DNA of 64,000 nt from Polytrichum commune. Taxonomy: Eukaryota > Streptophyta > Polytrichopsida > Polytrichales > Polytrichaceae. Numbering within the stretch: the first letter of the stretch is position 1; each line of letters begins with the position of its first letter. Position numbers and translations under genes: made by a program. The notes beneath the pieces were generated by a model. It did not search any database and was not told the DNA's origin. It saw only the letters and a list, made by a program, of their open reading frames with translations. The stretch lies in contig OX485803.1 in the NCBI GenBank assembly GCA_950295325.1, positions 16,616,001 through 16,680,000 of the forward strand, in the 5' to 3' direction. Shown in pieces: positions 10,361 to 22,215 of this stretch.

Positions 10361-11570
10361 GATATAGACCCCAATCCTTGGGTGAAATTAGTGATGATAT
10401 TAAACAAATAGGTTTTTAGTCAATCAACAAAACTGAATGACATCATACTTAATATAATTTGAATGTTCTTCAAATATAAGATTGTTATGGAGTGTATTTG
10501 ATACATGATTTTAAGTTGAATTACTATAGGACCGGTACAATCCGGACAATGACAATAATTTTAGCCACGTTGATTGGTGTTATTCAAGCTGATTTACGAT
10601 ACGAGACTGAGTAGAACATGTATGTCATTATGGCCACAGATGAGGACTCGTCCACAAATGGAAGACAACAAAGGGGACAAAGCCACATAATGAGGATGAA
10701 GGTCGATATATATAGCATGAGGATTTGTGTATACTATGTTGTAGATATGATATAATTGTACACATTGAACAAGGTAATTAATACAATGACAGTACATATG
10801 TCAAAACCAACTTATACTATAATGCATTCATGAAATGTAAATTAATTTTTATGAAGTACAATACTATCACACATTGGTGTCCTTCATCATGGAATTCAAC
10901 TTAGGAGGCAATGTGGGACGATATTCTAGTAGTCAATAATTGAGTTACATGAATGACAACCATATTTTATTGATAATTTAACAAATGTTAACAACTTTGG
11001 AGGTACTTCTGATGTAGTATGGGCTTCCAATTGAGGAACACATAATGAACACAAAATAACCTTAAAGCCATGAACTCTGAAGGACACGCTTGAATGTGGA
11101 GGAGCATTGAAGGACAGTGGAATGGATGTAGAAAAACAATGAAAGACAATGGATTGGATGTGGAGGTACACTAAAGGACACTGAATTGGATGTAGGAGGT
11201 CATTATTGACCCCTACGTGCAGGACAATTAAAGGACACATGTGTGAGGCCAAATCCACCACCCTTAAGCGTCCTAGTCCGGGTGATGACTTTGAGAATCA
11301 CATTTATCTATTACAACATTGAACCATGTGCAAGGTAATTTTCATGTTCAAATGAACATGTATTGTCTCACTCATTGTGCTTTATTAATGTTGGCCTCTT
11401 GGCTTGTGCTAGAGTTGGCTTTCTCAAGAGTCCAACCCTCGGCTTTAGCCGCACATGCCCTTACGGACATTCCCCTCACTCTTTTGATCTTCACCCCATT
11501 TATCTTGCCATTGCAAGAGTCCTTCACATTCTCCATTAATAATGCAAGTGAGTTATTTTGACCGGGAGGT
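10361..11570. other. AT-rich region, no gene seen
   Basis: No intron-supported coding sequence was found. Short diverged repeats of the type GAAGGACA...ATTGGATGTGG recur at about 11,095-11,240. The small open frame ending near 11,561 has no recognisable domain. It may be internal remains of the element whose possible LTR begins at 11,576. Confidence 0.5.
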
Positions 11571-11575
11571 TCAAG

Positions 11576-12716
11576 TGTTGAAAAACACTTTACTCAACGG
11601 CTAAACACACTCATACAAACCCACACGTAGCACAAACTAGCCTAATGGGTCTAACTACTTAGCCACCCCTAAAATGGTCTAATGTAATCTAGTTTTTTAT
11701 GTGCTAACACCCACTAATTGGGCGTAGCCTTGCTAACCCCTAGATGGTCTAAAAGGATTTGTTGCTAAACTCCTCGACTGCATATGCCACAGTCTCGGAT
11801 GGTCTCCCTCCAGCAGCCTAGCTGCATACCCACAGTCTCGGTGGTCTCACCTCCAGCAGCCTAGCTGCCTACCCACAGTCGGATGGTCTCACCTCCAGCA
11901 GCCTAGCTGCATACACACAGTCGGATGGTCTCACCTCCAGCAGCCTAGCTGCATACCCACAGTCGGATGGTCTACAATACCCGAATGGGTATCACAACTA
12001 TTAGTTGCATCTTAATGCAACCCCTCCCATTCCCTAATCACATGTTTTCTAAGTTTGTCTTCTTCTTTCCTTTTCCTTGCTCCTAAATAATGAACTACCT
12101 AACACACTAATTTCACTAACTACTAACTAATCAACACGTGCAATATTAAACTCTAAGAGCTCCCTCACTTGGGAGGCATTGTGAGGGGGAGCTTAACTAA
12201 CTAACTTCACTAAAACTAATGTCACACATACGTGGCTCAAGCTCCTTAAGAGCTTGCTCCCTTGAGAGCACTTGATGGAGAGAGAGGAAAATGAGAAAGA
12301 AACCACCTTAAGTAGTAAAGAGGGGGAGAGGGAGAGAGGGAGAGAGAGGTGAGGATAGGGTGAGGGGATTAGCACCTCCAATCACAATCCCTTAACCTTC
12401 ACCTCTAAAGTAGGGACTAATCCCCTTCCACCAAGCTTCCTTCTTCCTAAACTACCAAGGTGGATCCAAAAGTGGGCATTTAACCCGCGGAGCTCACCTT
12501 GCTTCACCTTACCCCCTACTCACATAATCAAGGCATCCTCTTATTGAAATCAAACCTTGAAATAACTACACAACACATTCTAATGCCTAAACTTAAATCC
12601 ACACCACACTTCACTCTTTTTATGTTTTGTGAATAATCATAACACATCAAAGTCAAACTAAAATTGGTTTCGAAGAGTTAATCACCACATGTGGGCACCA
12701 TTTTGGGCTCACAACA
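11576..12716. mobile_element. Possible LTR of a retrotransposon
   Basis: The stretch begins TGTTG and ends CAACA, the TG...CA inverted ends of plant LTRs, with a length of about 1.14 kb. A short purine run (GGGAGG) lies just upstream, as a polypurine tract would. The flanking five bases (TCAAG and TGATA) do not match, so a complete solo LTR with target duplication is not supported. It may be one LTR of a truncated element. It contains no open frame of note, a 42-bp tandem repeat and a GA-rich tract near 12,290-12,365. Confidence 0.3.
11777..11973. repeat. 42-bp tandem repeat, about 4.5 copies
   Basis: The unit contains CAGCAGCCTAGCTGC followed by ACCCACAGTCGGATGGTCTC. The first copies carry an extra CTC or lack a few bases, while the later ones are near-identical. 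It lies inside the possible LTR. Confidence 0.85.
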
Positions 12717-13495
12717 TGATAACAATGAAGGATTTGACGATCTTATATGAACACCATGTTCCATAGAGGGACGTATAGAAGATGCTTTAAAGTACAATTA
12801 GTTCAAGAATTACATGAGTATTATGCAATATGCATGGATTATTTATTCCTTCGCAACAACATCTCCAAGAAACTTCGATGGTATTTGAGAGAGTTGTCGC
12901 CCATCCTTTAAGTAAAGGAATTGGTGGTGGGGAAGATTTCCATTGTGGCGACTCAAGCAATCAACTAGATTTGCTTCCCTTGTGTGTGTCTCAAGTCTGC
13001 AAGTAAGTAGTCATAAAGCGATGGATACTCATCGACTATCCTTGTCAAGTCAACATAAATGTTGTTGAAGGTGGAACATTAGGTTGCTTGTAGTCATAGA
13101 AATGTAATACTACAAGTAATAAGGTTGTAATAAGCCTATAAGGCTGGTCCGTAGTGGGAGCGGAGTTATCCCATATTGTTTGTAGCAACCAAGGTGACCA
13201 TGAGCAATAAAGGGCAAGGCAAGGGGTGGAGGAAACCATCTCACTCCAAACATTGTTCATATGCCTTTGTGTATGTGTGACTTGCTTGTACAATCTTATC
13301 TCTAGTCCTATTGAATCCAATAGGTTATGGGCCCATCATGCAAGTGAAGTGCCTAGAAATTTGTTTGCTTTGAGGTTGTGGAGGAGATCGTGAGGAGTTG
13401 GCGCTTTGGAACGTTGGAGGTGTGCGAGGTTGCATTCGGTTGTTGTAAGTGTCTCTTTGTATTTTTCTTTTGTTTGAATGTTTGTTTGATATAAA
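12717..13495. other. No gene seen
   Basis: A unique-looking stretch between the possible LTR and the 70-bp array. Short open frames on both strands have no recognisable domain and no splice support. Confidence 0.5.
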
Positions 13496-13501
13496 GAGTA
13501 T

Positions 13502-13921
13502 TGACTTGAGTGGTTTGAATGTGGAGAAGTTGATTTGAGAGGTTTGGAGGTGTTGAGACTTCCAAATGATTTGATTTGAATGCTTTGAGTGTGGAGAAGT
13601 TGATTTGAGAGGTTTTGAGGTGTTTAAACTTCCAAAGAATCTGACTTGAGTGGTTTGAGTGTGGAGAAGTTGATTTGAGAGGTTTGGAGGTGTTTAAACT
13701 TCTAAAGGATATGACTTGAGTGGTTTGAGTGTGGGGAAGCTTGGTTGAGAGGTTTTGAGGTATTCAAATTTCTTGAGGACCTGACTTGAGTGGTTTGAAT
13801 GTGAAGAAGTTGATTTGAGAGGTTTGGAGGTGTTAAGACTTCCAAAGGATCTGACTTGAGTACTTTGAATGTGGAGAAGTTGATTTGAGAGGTTTTGAGG
13901 TATTTAGACGGTTCCTTGGAG
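13502..13921. repeat. 70-bp tandem array, six copies with exact spacing
   Basis: The phrase TGA(C/T)TTGA marks unit starts at 13,502, 13,572, 13,642, 13,712, 13,782 and 13,852. Every spacing is exactly 70 bp although the copies differ by many substitutions. Each unit holds GTGGAGAAGTTGATTTGAGA or a close variant. Since 70 is not a multiple of three the array does not encode a repeated protein. Confidence 0.92.
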
Positions 13922-13976
13922 GCAAGGGTGTAGACATCCAACAAGTAACGAGTGTATGGATTGGTTCACCCAAATC

Positions 13977-16045
13977 CTCTCCGGGGAGGGGGCTCAAATA
14001 AAGACAACAAGTAATAAGTAGGTGAACTAACCTTGTGTAATAAGTAAGAAAACAATGCCATAAATAAGAAAATGGATGAATTAAGGAGAGTCATCGTGTG
14101 CCATGCACATCCCTTGAGAAAATGGTTGATAAGCCTCTTTTTTCAAGTTGATTTGACACCGGAATTAGCTTCAAAATTCCCGAAGTAGGTTACGCAAGGT
14201 CATTGGAGAAGAATCGGCAACAAACCTATGCACAAGGGGTCAAGGTTTCTATGTTGGATGAATGAGAGGTACACTTGTATACGATAACTTCCTCTCTCCC
14301 TCTCCGGGGAGGAGGCTCGAATAAAGACAACAAGTAACAAGTAGGTGGACTAACCTTGTGTCATAAGCAAGGAAGCAGTGCCAGAATGAAGAAAGGGATG
14401 AAGTAAGGAGCGTCGTCGTGTGCCATGCACAACCCTTGAGGAAAGGGCTGATAATCCCCTTTTCCCAAGTTAATTTGACACTGCAATTAGCTTCAAAAAT
14501 CCTGACGTAAGTTATGCAAAGTCATTGGAGAAGAATCGGCAACAAACTTATGCGCAGGGGGTCAAGGTTTTTATGCTGGATGAATGAGAGGTACGCTTGT
14601 ATACGATAACTTCCTCTCTCCCTCTCATGCAATGGTGATTTTTCACAAGGTCCCTAACATGTTTAGGGACATGTTCATAAAAAAAAACATTTCTAGTGGA
14701 CGGGTTCTTAGAAAATGAACCGGTTTTGGGATGTGTCAAATTCACTTTGGACGGGTTCTAAAAATAAATTTTTAAAATAAATTTTTTCCCAACAAAATAA
14801 ATGGTACAAATATCAATTACATTATGTCATATATGACATGTGAATATAAGCATAATGCAATCAAACCACTAATACCCAATCAAAATATCAATCTTGAAGT
14901 GCTTGATTCACCTGCATACATTAATTCATCAACCACAAAATTTAGAACCTTTTTAACATAATGTCAAAGATTATAATTGAAGGTAAACTTAGTAATTGAA
15001 TATGAATTAGTATATATAAACATGTTCAAAATTTTAAAAACAAAGAGCTACTTACCCTTCAAAGAAGTGGATGAATTCTCCTATCCTTCATGTTTCTCCA
15101 AACAAGCATCACTGCATTCCAATTGATGTTTTCAACTGGAATATTTGCACATGAAATGCACATCAAATCATCTAAAGTTTCTAACTTCAACCTAGGATCT
15201 CAACTCACTTAACTTACTTAGTTGGCATGGTTGATGAGTCCTATTGGAGTTGCTTCAAGTTCATGAATCCTCATCATTGATCAGTGTGCTGCTTGAGTCA
15301 CCGGAGTGCCATTTGTTTATTGAAGGTGAAAAGCCAGGGGAAAGGATGAACTTAAAGACCAGGTCAGAAAGTGCAACTTAGGAAAAAAAAAATAGGAAAG
15401 GAAACGGCACTCATCACCGCAGCCGGTTCAAACCGCGACAGGGAAAGAAGAATTGGAAGATATGATCAGTATCTTCGGAAGCAGATACAGTCCCGAGAGA
15501 AACGGATGAAGGAGACAACAAGTTGTTGTGAAGGATCTAAGTCTGTTTCTTTGTACTAGTCTATGTGGACGAAATGGGACAGGTTGCAGCTAAAATAGAT
15601 AAAGCAGAATTGAAGGAAGATACTATTGTTTCCAAGTGCAACCAATCACATGCCGACATCTTTCGGGTTATCTTTATCAATTTGTTTTTTTCTTTAACCT
15701 TTCATGGACGGGTTGGTTTAGAAATTACCGGTTTTGGGACGGGTTGCTTTTTTCTTTAACCTTTCCATGGACGGGTTGGTTTTGAAATTACCGGTTTTGG
15801 AAAGGGTTGCAATTTTTTTTGCCTTTCAATTCGAGGTTTTTGGACGTGGATGGGCAAAAACTTTGTGAAAAACACCCCTGCTCTCCGGGGAGGAGGCTCG
15901 AATAAAGACAACAGGTCACAATTAGGTGGACTGACCTTGTGTCATAAGTAAGGAAGCAGTGCCAGAATAAAGAAAGGGACGAAGTAAGGAGCGTCATGCA
16001 CAGCCCTTGAGGAAAGGGCTGATAAGCTTTTTTGACACAGCGGCA
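13977..16045. repeat. 322-bp tandem array, three copies, third one split
   Basis: Copies start with CTCTCCGGGGAGG at 13,977 and 14,300. The third is split: its first bases are at 14,622-14,629 and the rest resumes at 15,881, after a hAT-like insertion. Subtracting the insertion gives spacings of 323 and 322 bp. Each copy contains AATAAAGACAACA, CCTTGTGT(C/A)ATAAG and CTTGTATACGATAACTTCC. Copies 2 and 3 are closer to each other than to copy 1. Copy 3 is truncated near 16,045. Confidence 0.88.
14630..15880. mobile_element. Non-autonomous hAT-type element, 1251 bp
   Basis: Terminal inverted repeats: the left end reads CAATGGTGATTTTTCACAA, and the right end read inward gives CAGGGGTGTTTTTCACAA. 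The right one is the typical hAT CAGGG start, the left one has two changes. Flanking eight bases are CTCTCATG and CTCTCCGG (6 of 8 match), and the intact tandem copies have CTCTCCGG at this spot, so the insertion site is confirmed by comparison within the window. Subterminal regions repeat GGACGGGTT and ACCGGTTTTGG, plausible transposase-binding motifs. No transposase frame is present, so it would need a helper. Confidence 0.82.
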
Positions 16046-16228
16046 GATCCCATGGAGATGGAGCCGTGGAAAGGGGGAGGGTCTGTGTCACGCGTGCGTG
16101 TGTGCTGCCGTACACCGCTCTTTTATCTTCTCATCATCATCATCACCAAAGGTGTGAACATTGCAAGTCCACAACTTCATTGTGAGCAATGGGCCAGTGG
16201 CCTACTCATCGGCCCATGACGTTGGTTA

Positions 16229-16482
16229 ATATGGTAGCCACACCTGGGGTCCAACTACCCTGGCCGGTGCGGGTCTCTCCGGTGCTGGTGATGCCCATCC
16301 AATGCACTAAGAACAACGTCCAAAAGGGCCCCGGTTGGCTGGATGCCGGGCTCCTGTTAGCCGGGGTTGTTTTGGACGTTGTCCTTAGTGCCTTGGATGG
16401 GTGGCACGAGCACTGGCGGGGTGGCATTGGTTGGGTTGGTTGGGCCCAGCTGGACCCCCCCCCCCCGGTGTGGTTGCCATAT
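16229..16482. repeat. 254-bp GC-rich foldback hairpin
   Basis: Outer arms begin ATATGG(T/C)A(G/A)CCACACC when both are read inward. Inner arms at 16,293-16,325 and 16,370-16,402 pair over 33 bp with about three mismatches. Pairing continues weakly toward the centre. A C13 run lies in the right arm near 16,454. The mirrored open frames on the two strands are a consequence of the symmetry. It is either a foldback MITE or the precursor of a small-RNA hairpin. Confidence 0.8.
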
Positions 16483-17700
16483 GAGAGAATGGACTTTATG
16501 CAAAATATGGTAGTGTGGGCCTTCTGTGGTCACTCTTCTTTGTTGGGTACCAAAAGTTGAGAGGTATATGGCAAGGCTCGTAGTTACGAACGACCATCAA
16601 AAGACATGATTGTGGTAGACAAACCTATTTTTGATAATCCCTCTGATCTTAGTACACAAAGTTTCCTAAAGTTGTGAAGTTTCACACATGTAGCCGTCAC
16701 ATCGGCTTGATGGGAAAAATAAGTTAAAAAGGATATGGATTTGGGTTCCTTGAAGTAATAATGAAGCACATAACATTTATGATATAAAAAAACTTCTTCC
16801 CTTGTTATCACTTGCACATGCTACTTGCATTTTGTAAATACATCCAAATGTAGGTGGCAATAACTACCTCCCAAGACCAACTCAAGCTAACCTACCTTGT
16901 GTTTGCAATAACGGCATTTGTGACATTTTTGCGTGTCATATGACGTTTTCACAAATACCATGTTGACAAGTGTAAAGTGGCATTGAGTAAACAAGCATGT
17001 GTGAGGGGCTCCTTTGTGTCAACAAGGAGGCTCTTTTCTTCAACCTCATAACCTCTCTAAAGTAGATGGGTCTTAAATGACAAATGTGGCTAAGTATGTG
17101 GGTGTTGTTTGGTTTATTTTCATGTTCTCCAACTTCTACCAATTAAATTTGCACAACAAAACTTGTGTTTCGTTAGCGAATCTACGATGAAACATCCACA
17201 AAAACCGGCTTGAAAACCAAATTAAACCTCCCCTAATTTTGTTATGGTCATCAGAAGTGGATAATTGTTGATTTCTCAACTGGATACACAGGTCCTTTCA
17301 ATTGCATTCACTCGAGTGTTGAGTAGTTATTACAATTTGAAAACGTAGTCCAATCTCTTTCTAACACATGTGTCCTTATCATGTTTGCTTTTTGATCCTC
17401 ACCTTGCTACATACCAATCAAATATACATGTCCGATTAAGAAAAGGAGCCACTTAAGACCCATCCACCTTATGGCCTTGATATTTTTTTCCAATGCTATA
17501 TCATCTTCTGCTACATAGTCGCGTGGTTCATATCCTAAGAGAAGTGGGCTACTTGGCAAAAGTAACCATTTTAAGACCCATCCCATGTACCTACATCACC
17601 CGTGTAGTTATTAAAAAGGAAGATAGAACTCCAAAAGCATGATGATACAATATTAAATAATATGTAACAATTGTGCGCGTGGCGAAGGTGCCCGCGGACT
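16483..17700. other. No gene seen; diverged dispersed repeats
   Basis: The left part has no recognised feature. From about 17,095 the sequence belongs to a dispersed repeat also found at 25,485. Short stretches ending TTAAGACCCATC at about 17,450 and 17,570 match the ends of another dispersed family (see 29,018). The last 150 bp leads into the cytochrome b561 gene. Confidence 0.55.
17095..17460 (+). repeat. Dispersed repeat A, copy 1
   Basis: It resembles 25,485-25,800 over about 320-360 bp in the same orientation. Shared landmarks are GTGGGTGTT, CCAACTTCTACC, AACTTGTGTT, TTGTTGATTTCT, GTCCAATCTCTTT and CCAATCAAATATA, with scattered small indels. This suggests an old non-coding transposon. 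Family unknown. Confidence 0.75.
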
Positions 17701-17864
17701 CTCTTCAGTAGGGCAGAGTGAGAACAAGTGTTGCTGCCTCCCTCTCCATCCATTGCGCCATCGCCACTATCCTCCTGTCTCTCCTTCTGCCTCGTGCAAG
17801 CCAAGCGAAGCCAAGGCAAAGCAAGGCAAGGCAAGGCAAAGGGAAGCAGTGTGTGTGGGGAGCC

Positions 17865-20624
17865 ATGGCTTCGTATTCCGGGGTGACCCACAAGCAGCTG
17901 GCGCCCCTGGTGCACATCCTGGGCATCATCGGCATCGTCTTGGTGGTGGTATGGACCACCTACTACCGCGGTGGCTATGCGCTCACCGGCGGCGCTGTCT
18001 TCAATGTCAGCTTCTATGCCTTCCTTCCCCTTTCTTTGCAAGTTTTCTCAATCCTCTGCGCTTTCAGTGCGGACGTTGTTGTTGTTGTTGTTGTTGTTGT
18101 TTATTTTCTTCAATATTTTCCTTTCTGGGTGATTGGCTGTGAGGGTACGAGGAAGCGGGTGATGATCACGTAGAATTAGGGGAAGTGATTGCGAGGATCA
18201 AGTGAGCGGTGGTGGCTATAGGCGGTTTCGAGAAGAGGATTCTGCTTTTGTGTTGTGTTGTGTTATAGTAGTGGATTGTGGGTCTGGTCTTGTCTTTGTG
18301 ACAGAGGGTAATGTTGTAATGGTCGAGTCGGGAGTGTAGAGGGCATGGGTGATGTGTGTCGGGAGAAGATTAATCTCAGTTGAAGTGAGCGCTGTCGATG
18401 GTTTTTGAGAAGCGGGTTATGATTTTCTTTGTGTGGGTGGCAGTAGTAGGATGTGAGTCTGGTCCTGTCTGTTTGACAGAGGATGATGCTGTAATGGTTG
18501 ATTTGGGAAAGTAGAGGGCATATGTATGGGGAGAAGGTGAATTTCAGGTGAGGTGAGCGGTGAACGGCGCCGATGGTTTTTATGAAAAGGATTTTGATTC
18601 TCTTTGTTTGTGTGGCATTAGTAGGATGTGAGTCTGGTCCTGTCTCTATGTAGTACAGGATAATGTTGTAATGGTCGAGTTGGGTGAAGATGAATTATCC
18701 AGGTGAAATGAGAGGTGGCGATAAGTTTGGGGCTTATTCTTCAGGTGTGCACCCCTGATGATGTAGTTGAGGGTTTGGTGTCGGTTTTGGGAGTGTTAGC
18801 CGGGGACAGAAGATTGGGAGCAAATGGGTTCAGAGTCTGCAGCACTATAGAATATTAAGAGAAGAATTCCAGCCTCGTACTTTTCGTCAATTGATGCATC
18901 AAGAATTCAGGAAAGAGAGGAGATGGTGTGTGGATTAGCATGAGGAAAGAGCATCTCAGCCATACGGGAGAAAGGGCGTAGGTGTTTGTTGTTTCTATGT
19001 CGTCATGAATGGAGATCAATTGGGCAAGTCTTTCTTCAATTTGAAGACATGGGGCTGTCCTTAACCTGGACTTTTCATCAGGGCAATGCATTTTGGTTCG
19101 GAAGAATCATTATACTTTTTGAATAGTATTGCTCGCTCAAGGGAGTTTGGAGCAGTGAGTAAGGTTTCTGAATAGTTGTATGAATCGTGGACTTGCCCTC
19201 TTGAGCATACAACATTTGTGTCTGATTGGAGTTGTGTGGTCATCGTTTTTGCAGCTGCACCCGCTATTCATGTTCGCAGGCTTCATTTTCTTCTCAAGTC
19301 AAGGTAGGCTCTGGACCAGCCCTACACTTTTTTTTTTGGAATACTAGTATATTCAGATCTCAACATGTTTTTGTCACAAATTGATTCAAGCATTTGTGAA
19401 TAATAAATAGTAGGGACAGAGTTCACATACTCTCAGAAAGGCTGTCGTGCAGTATATAGAGAACTAGTGAATTGTTGATGTTAAGAGATTGCCTGAAAAT
19501 GTACGTTCTCTGCATTAGTCGGAATGGTGACTTTGAGCACTTTCAACATGTGTGGGAATTAAGCAAACGTCTCTGAAGGTTTGAAGCTCCAGCCAACAAG
19601 ATTTGGAATTATGTGTTGAAGTCTTTGTTAACAGGTTTCACTGGCTATGTGCAATATACTGACTTAGAAGACTTCAACAAATTTTCTAGAAGATTTTCTG
19701 TAGATTCGTATTCTCGACATTCTTTTTATTGATGTAACGCCATAACAATACCTAAGTGAGAGCTACATACATGTGTTTAATTTATGTGAATTTCTATGTG
19801 CAGCTGTTATTGCATACAAGACTGTTAATGGAGACAAAACCTATCAGAAGGCAGTGCACTTGACCCTTCAGGGCATTGCAATCCTGTTGGGCGTTGTGGG
19901 TATCTTAGCTGCACTCAAATTCCATAACGATAGTGGCATTCAGAACTTCTACAGCTTGCACTCCTGGTTTGGAATCATCACCATCATTTTTTACCTTGTC
20001 CAGGTACTCTTCCTTTCCATTCATTAATGTTGCCATGTTAGCAATTGCAATCCATGCTCTCTTAATAGTGTTGTTGTGTTCCAGCCTAGGAAGAAGTGTT
20101 GCTGTATCTTTGTTATGTGTACTTCTATGTCATGCATTTGATAGGACTTATTGGCAAGAGCAAGTGATTTTTATCAGAAAGAGCACTCAACAATTTCAGT
20201 CCAAATCAGCCTGACCATACCGTTCAAGAGACATACTAGAAAATAGTTCTCAAATAGTGAATCACCACTGGAGGTTAATCTTTTTTCTAACAATTAGTGC
20301 ATGTTGTTTTGAATGCAGTGGATTCTTGGGTTCGTTGCTTTCTGGTCGCAAAGTGTATCACACTCGCAACGCTCTGTATTGCTTCCATGGCACATTTTCT
20401 TCGGACTCACAGCATATGTTACAGCCCTTGTCACTGCTGAGCTGGGATTGCTTGAGAAGTTAACTTTCCTCCAGAAATCATCGCCGCCTCTTGGGCTTTG
20501 GTCTGGTGAGGCAATGCTTGTGAATTGCATTGGGCTTGCAGTCTTTGTTTTCGGAGCAGTTGTTGTGTTGACAACCGTGGTGCCTAATCCACACCGCGAG
20601 GAAGGATATAGAGCTTTGGAGTAG
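17865..20624 (+). CDS. Plant cytochrome b561 (ascorbate-reducible transmembrane electron carrier)
   Basis: Four exons: 17,865-18,005, 19,255-19,303, 19,804-20,003 and 20,319-20,624, all with GT...AG introns and consistent phase. The product is 231 aa, the normal size for the family. Such proteins move electrons from cytosolic ascorbate across the tonoplast or plasma membrane to monodehydroascorbate or ferric iron. Six hydrophobic segments are visible. The four heme-ligand histidines are present as H49 (LHPLF), H82 (AVHLTLQG), H116 (SLHSW) and H155 (PWHIF). K69 follows IAY in the ascorbate-binding part, and SLHSW is the family signature. The start ATG has a CCATGG context after a purine-rich leader with AAGGC repeats. 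Intron 1 holds a (GTT)n run and diverged tandem repeats. Confidence 0.95.
18078..18103. repeat. (GTT)n microsatellite in intron 1
   Basis: Eight or so consecutive GTT triplets, 70 bp after the donor site of cytochrome b561 intron 1. Confidence 0.9.
18190..18735. repeat. Diverged tandem repeat inside intron 1 of cytochrome b561
   Basis: A motif related to AGTGAGCGGTGG recurs near 18,201, 18,384, 18,554 and 18,717. Each is followed by a GAGAAG-type stretch, GTGAGTCTGGTC(C/T)TGTCT and TGTAATGGT(C/T)GA. Spacing is about 163-183 bp. The copies are old and differ by indels. They expand intron 1 to 1249 bp. Confidence 0.75.
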
Positions 20625-21160
20625 AAATTTGCACTTTTGGTCAACCTTGTGATTGTAAAGGTATGTAACACATGTAGTACATATCTACTTCTACTGTACT
20701 ATCTGTATGTTATCCATGGTTCTGGGTTATTTGCAATGACAATCTACCAAGATTATGTGGGCCCCTGAAGTCTAGGTACTTACTCAGCTGGTTACTTGCT
20801 GTGTTATTTAAGTGTTGTAAATAGCAAATCATTGTAATACCCTGCTCTATGTACTATCTGAGGAGGGCCTCGCTACAGTTAGTTTTTGGTTACTACAATA
20901 TTGTTCTAGCAAAGCCTAGGTAAGTCTCTGTCCTACTCTGTGAATTAAAACTTTCAAAAATTGTAACAGATTGTAAATACACATGTAACAGAATTGAAAT
21001 TTCCTATTCTGAGTCTATATTGAGTATATCCCTAGTTATTTGTCATATTTTCCTTCCCTCTATGTGCTAAAAGTTCATCGGCGTGGTGTGCTAAAAGTAC
21101 AGTAGTTAGTGTTGTGCCAATACCACATTTACTTTGTTGTCGAATAGCACCCATCCAACA
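20625..21160. other. 3' flank of cytochrome b561, no further gene
   Basis: Likely 3' UTR followed by AT-rich intergenic sequence. No coding region or repeat is recognised before the inverted-repeat element at 21,165. Confidence 0.55.
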
Positions 21161-21784
21161 GATTATGGTATTGTTTTATATTCTAGTATCCAAGGGGAAG
21201 ATATTTTTTAACGTACTAATGGTAAGTGTCATGTGTTTGTATTTTAACATGCAAGAGGAAGATATTCTTGAGTGTACGAGTGCCAAATGCCATTTGTGTA
21301 CAATGTAGTCAACTTGTTGAACCATTTTGATATATTGACATACACCTCTTAAGATTATCGAACATGCCCATGCCAACATATTTAGTAAGCGCGCTTAATT
21401 GCCAAATGTCATGAGGTGATACTAATGACAAAGTTGTCAAAATAGATTAACACTATGACGTATATAACATTAAAGACCATATATAGTGTAGTGCAATAAA
21501 TTCTAAGCAATGAATGGGGAGAACCGACCGCTCGTTACAAATGAACTGGTTGAGTTTGAGAAGCAATTCATTGAAATTCAAGACTTAAAGAAAGTCAACA
21601 ATCATTTTAGAGGAATCTATAGAATACATTTCAAATTAATAGAGAAAAACGAAAGTTGTCAACATGTAAGTATTGGACTTGGAAACATTAGGATCTTGAC
21701 CAATTATGCTCAAAGTCGTTCCTGGACATTGTTCCTAAGCCTAATAGAAGAGGGTTAGGGCTACTTCACAAATGAGTCAAGAGT

Positions 21785-22215
21785 TGTGACCATGAAATTG
21801 TGAGAGCCCAATAGAAATGTCCAAAGGCTGTTCCAAGACACTTCCAAAAGCATGTAGTATGGTCACGGGCCCTCACGTGGAATGTAAACTCATATGTGAT
21901 CAGGCCCTCAACCAAATGCTATTTCAATGAATTTGTATTCATGCAGGGTTTTCATGCATAATAAAAATACAATAAATTAATGGCTGTGAGAATCCAAAGT
22001 GTCATGGTATTCTGGACGATTTTTGAAAATAGTCGAAGTGACCGTGAAACATGATCCATTTGATGCCATGTAGGAAGCCACGTAGACTTTACATCCATCT
22101 TGCATTCACTTACTCTGTTGGTCCCTCAAGTGTAGTGTGAAGCAAACTTGGACTGGCTCCCCCTTGTCCACCAATGAGAGTGCTTGAAGTGCTATGGTCT
22201 TGGGCCCTCAGTCTC
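21785..22215 (+). repeat. Dispersed repeat B, copy 1
   Basis: It resembles 63,030-63,480 in the same orientation. Shared landmarks: ATGAAATTGTGAG, GGTCAC(A/G)GGCC, CAAGTGTAGTGT, GTGCTATTTCA or similar, GTGTCAT(A/G)GT, ATCATGAAACAT or similar, ATACCATGTAGGA or similar, AATGAGAGT. The copies are old and gapped. No coding potential. Family unknown. Confidence 0.7.

Noticed and set aside
11576-12716. Complete solo LTR
   Set aside because: The five bases on either side differ (TCAAG and TGATA), so no target duplication supports it. It is kept only as a possible LTR.
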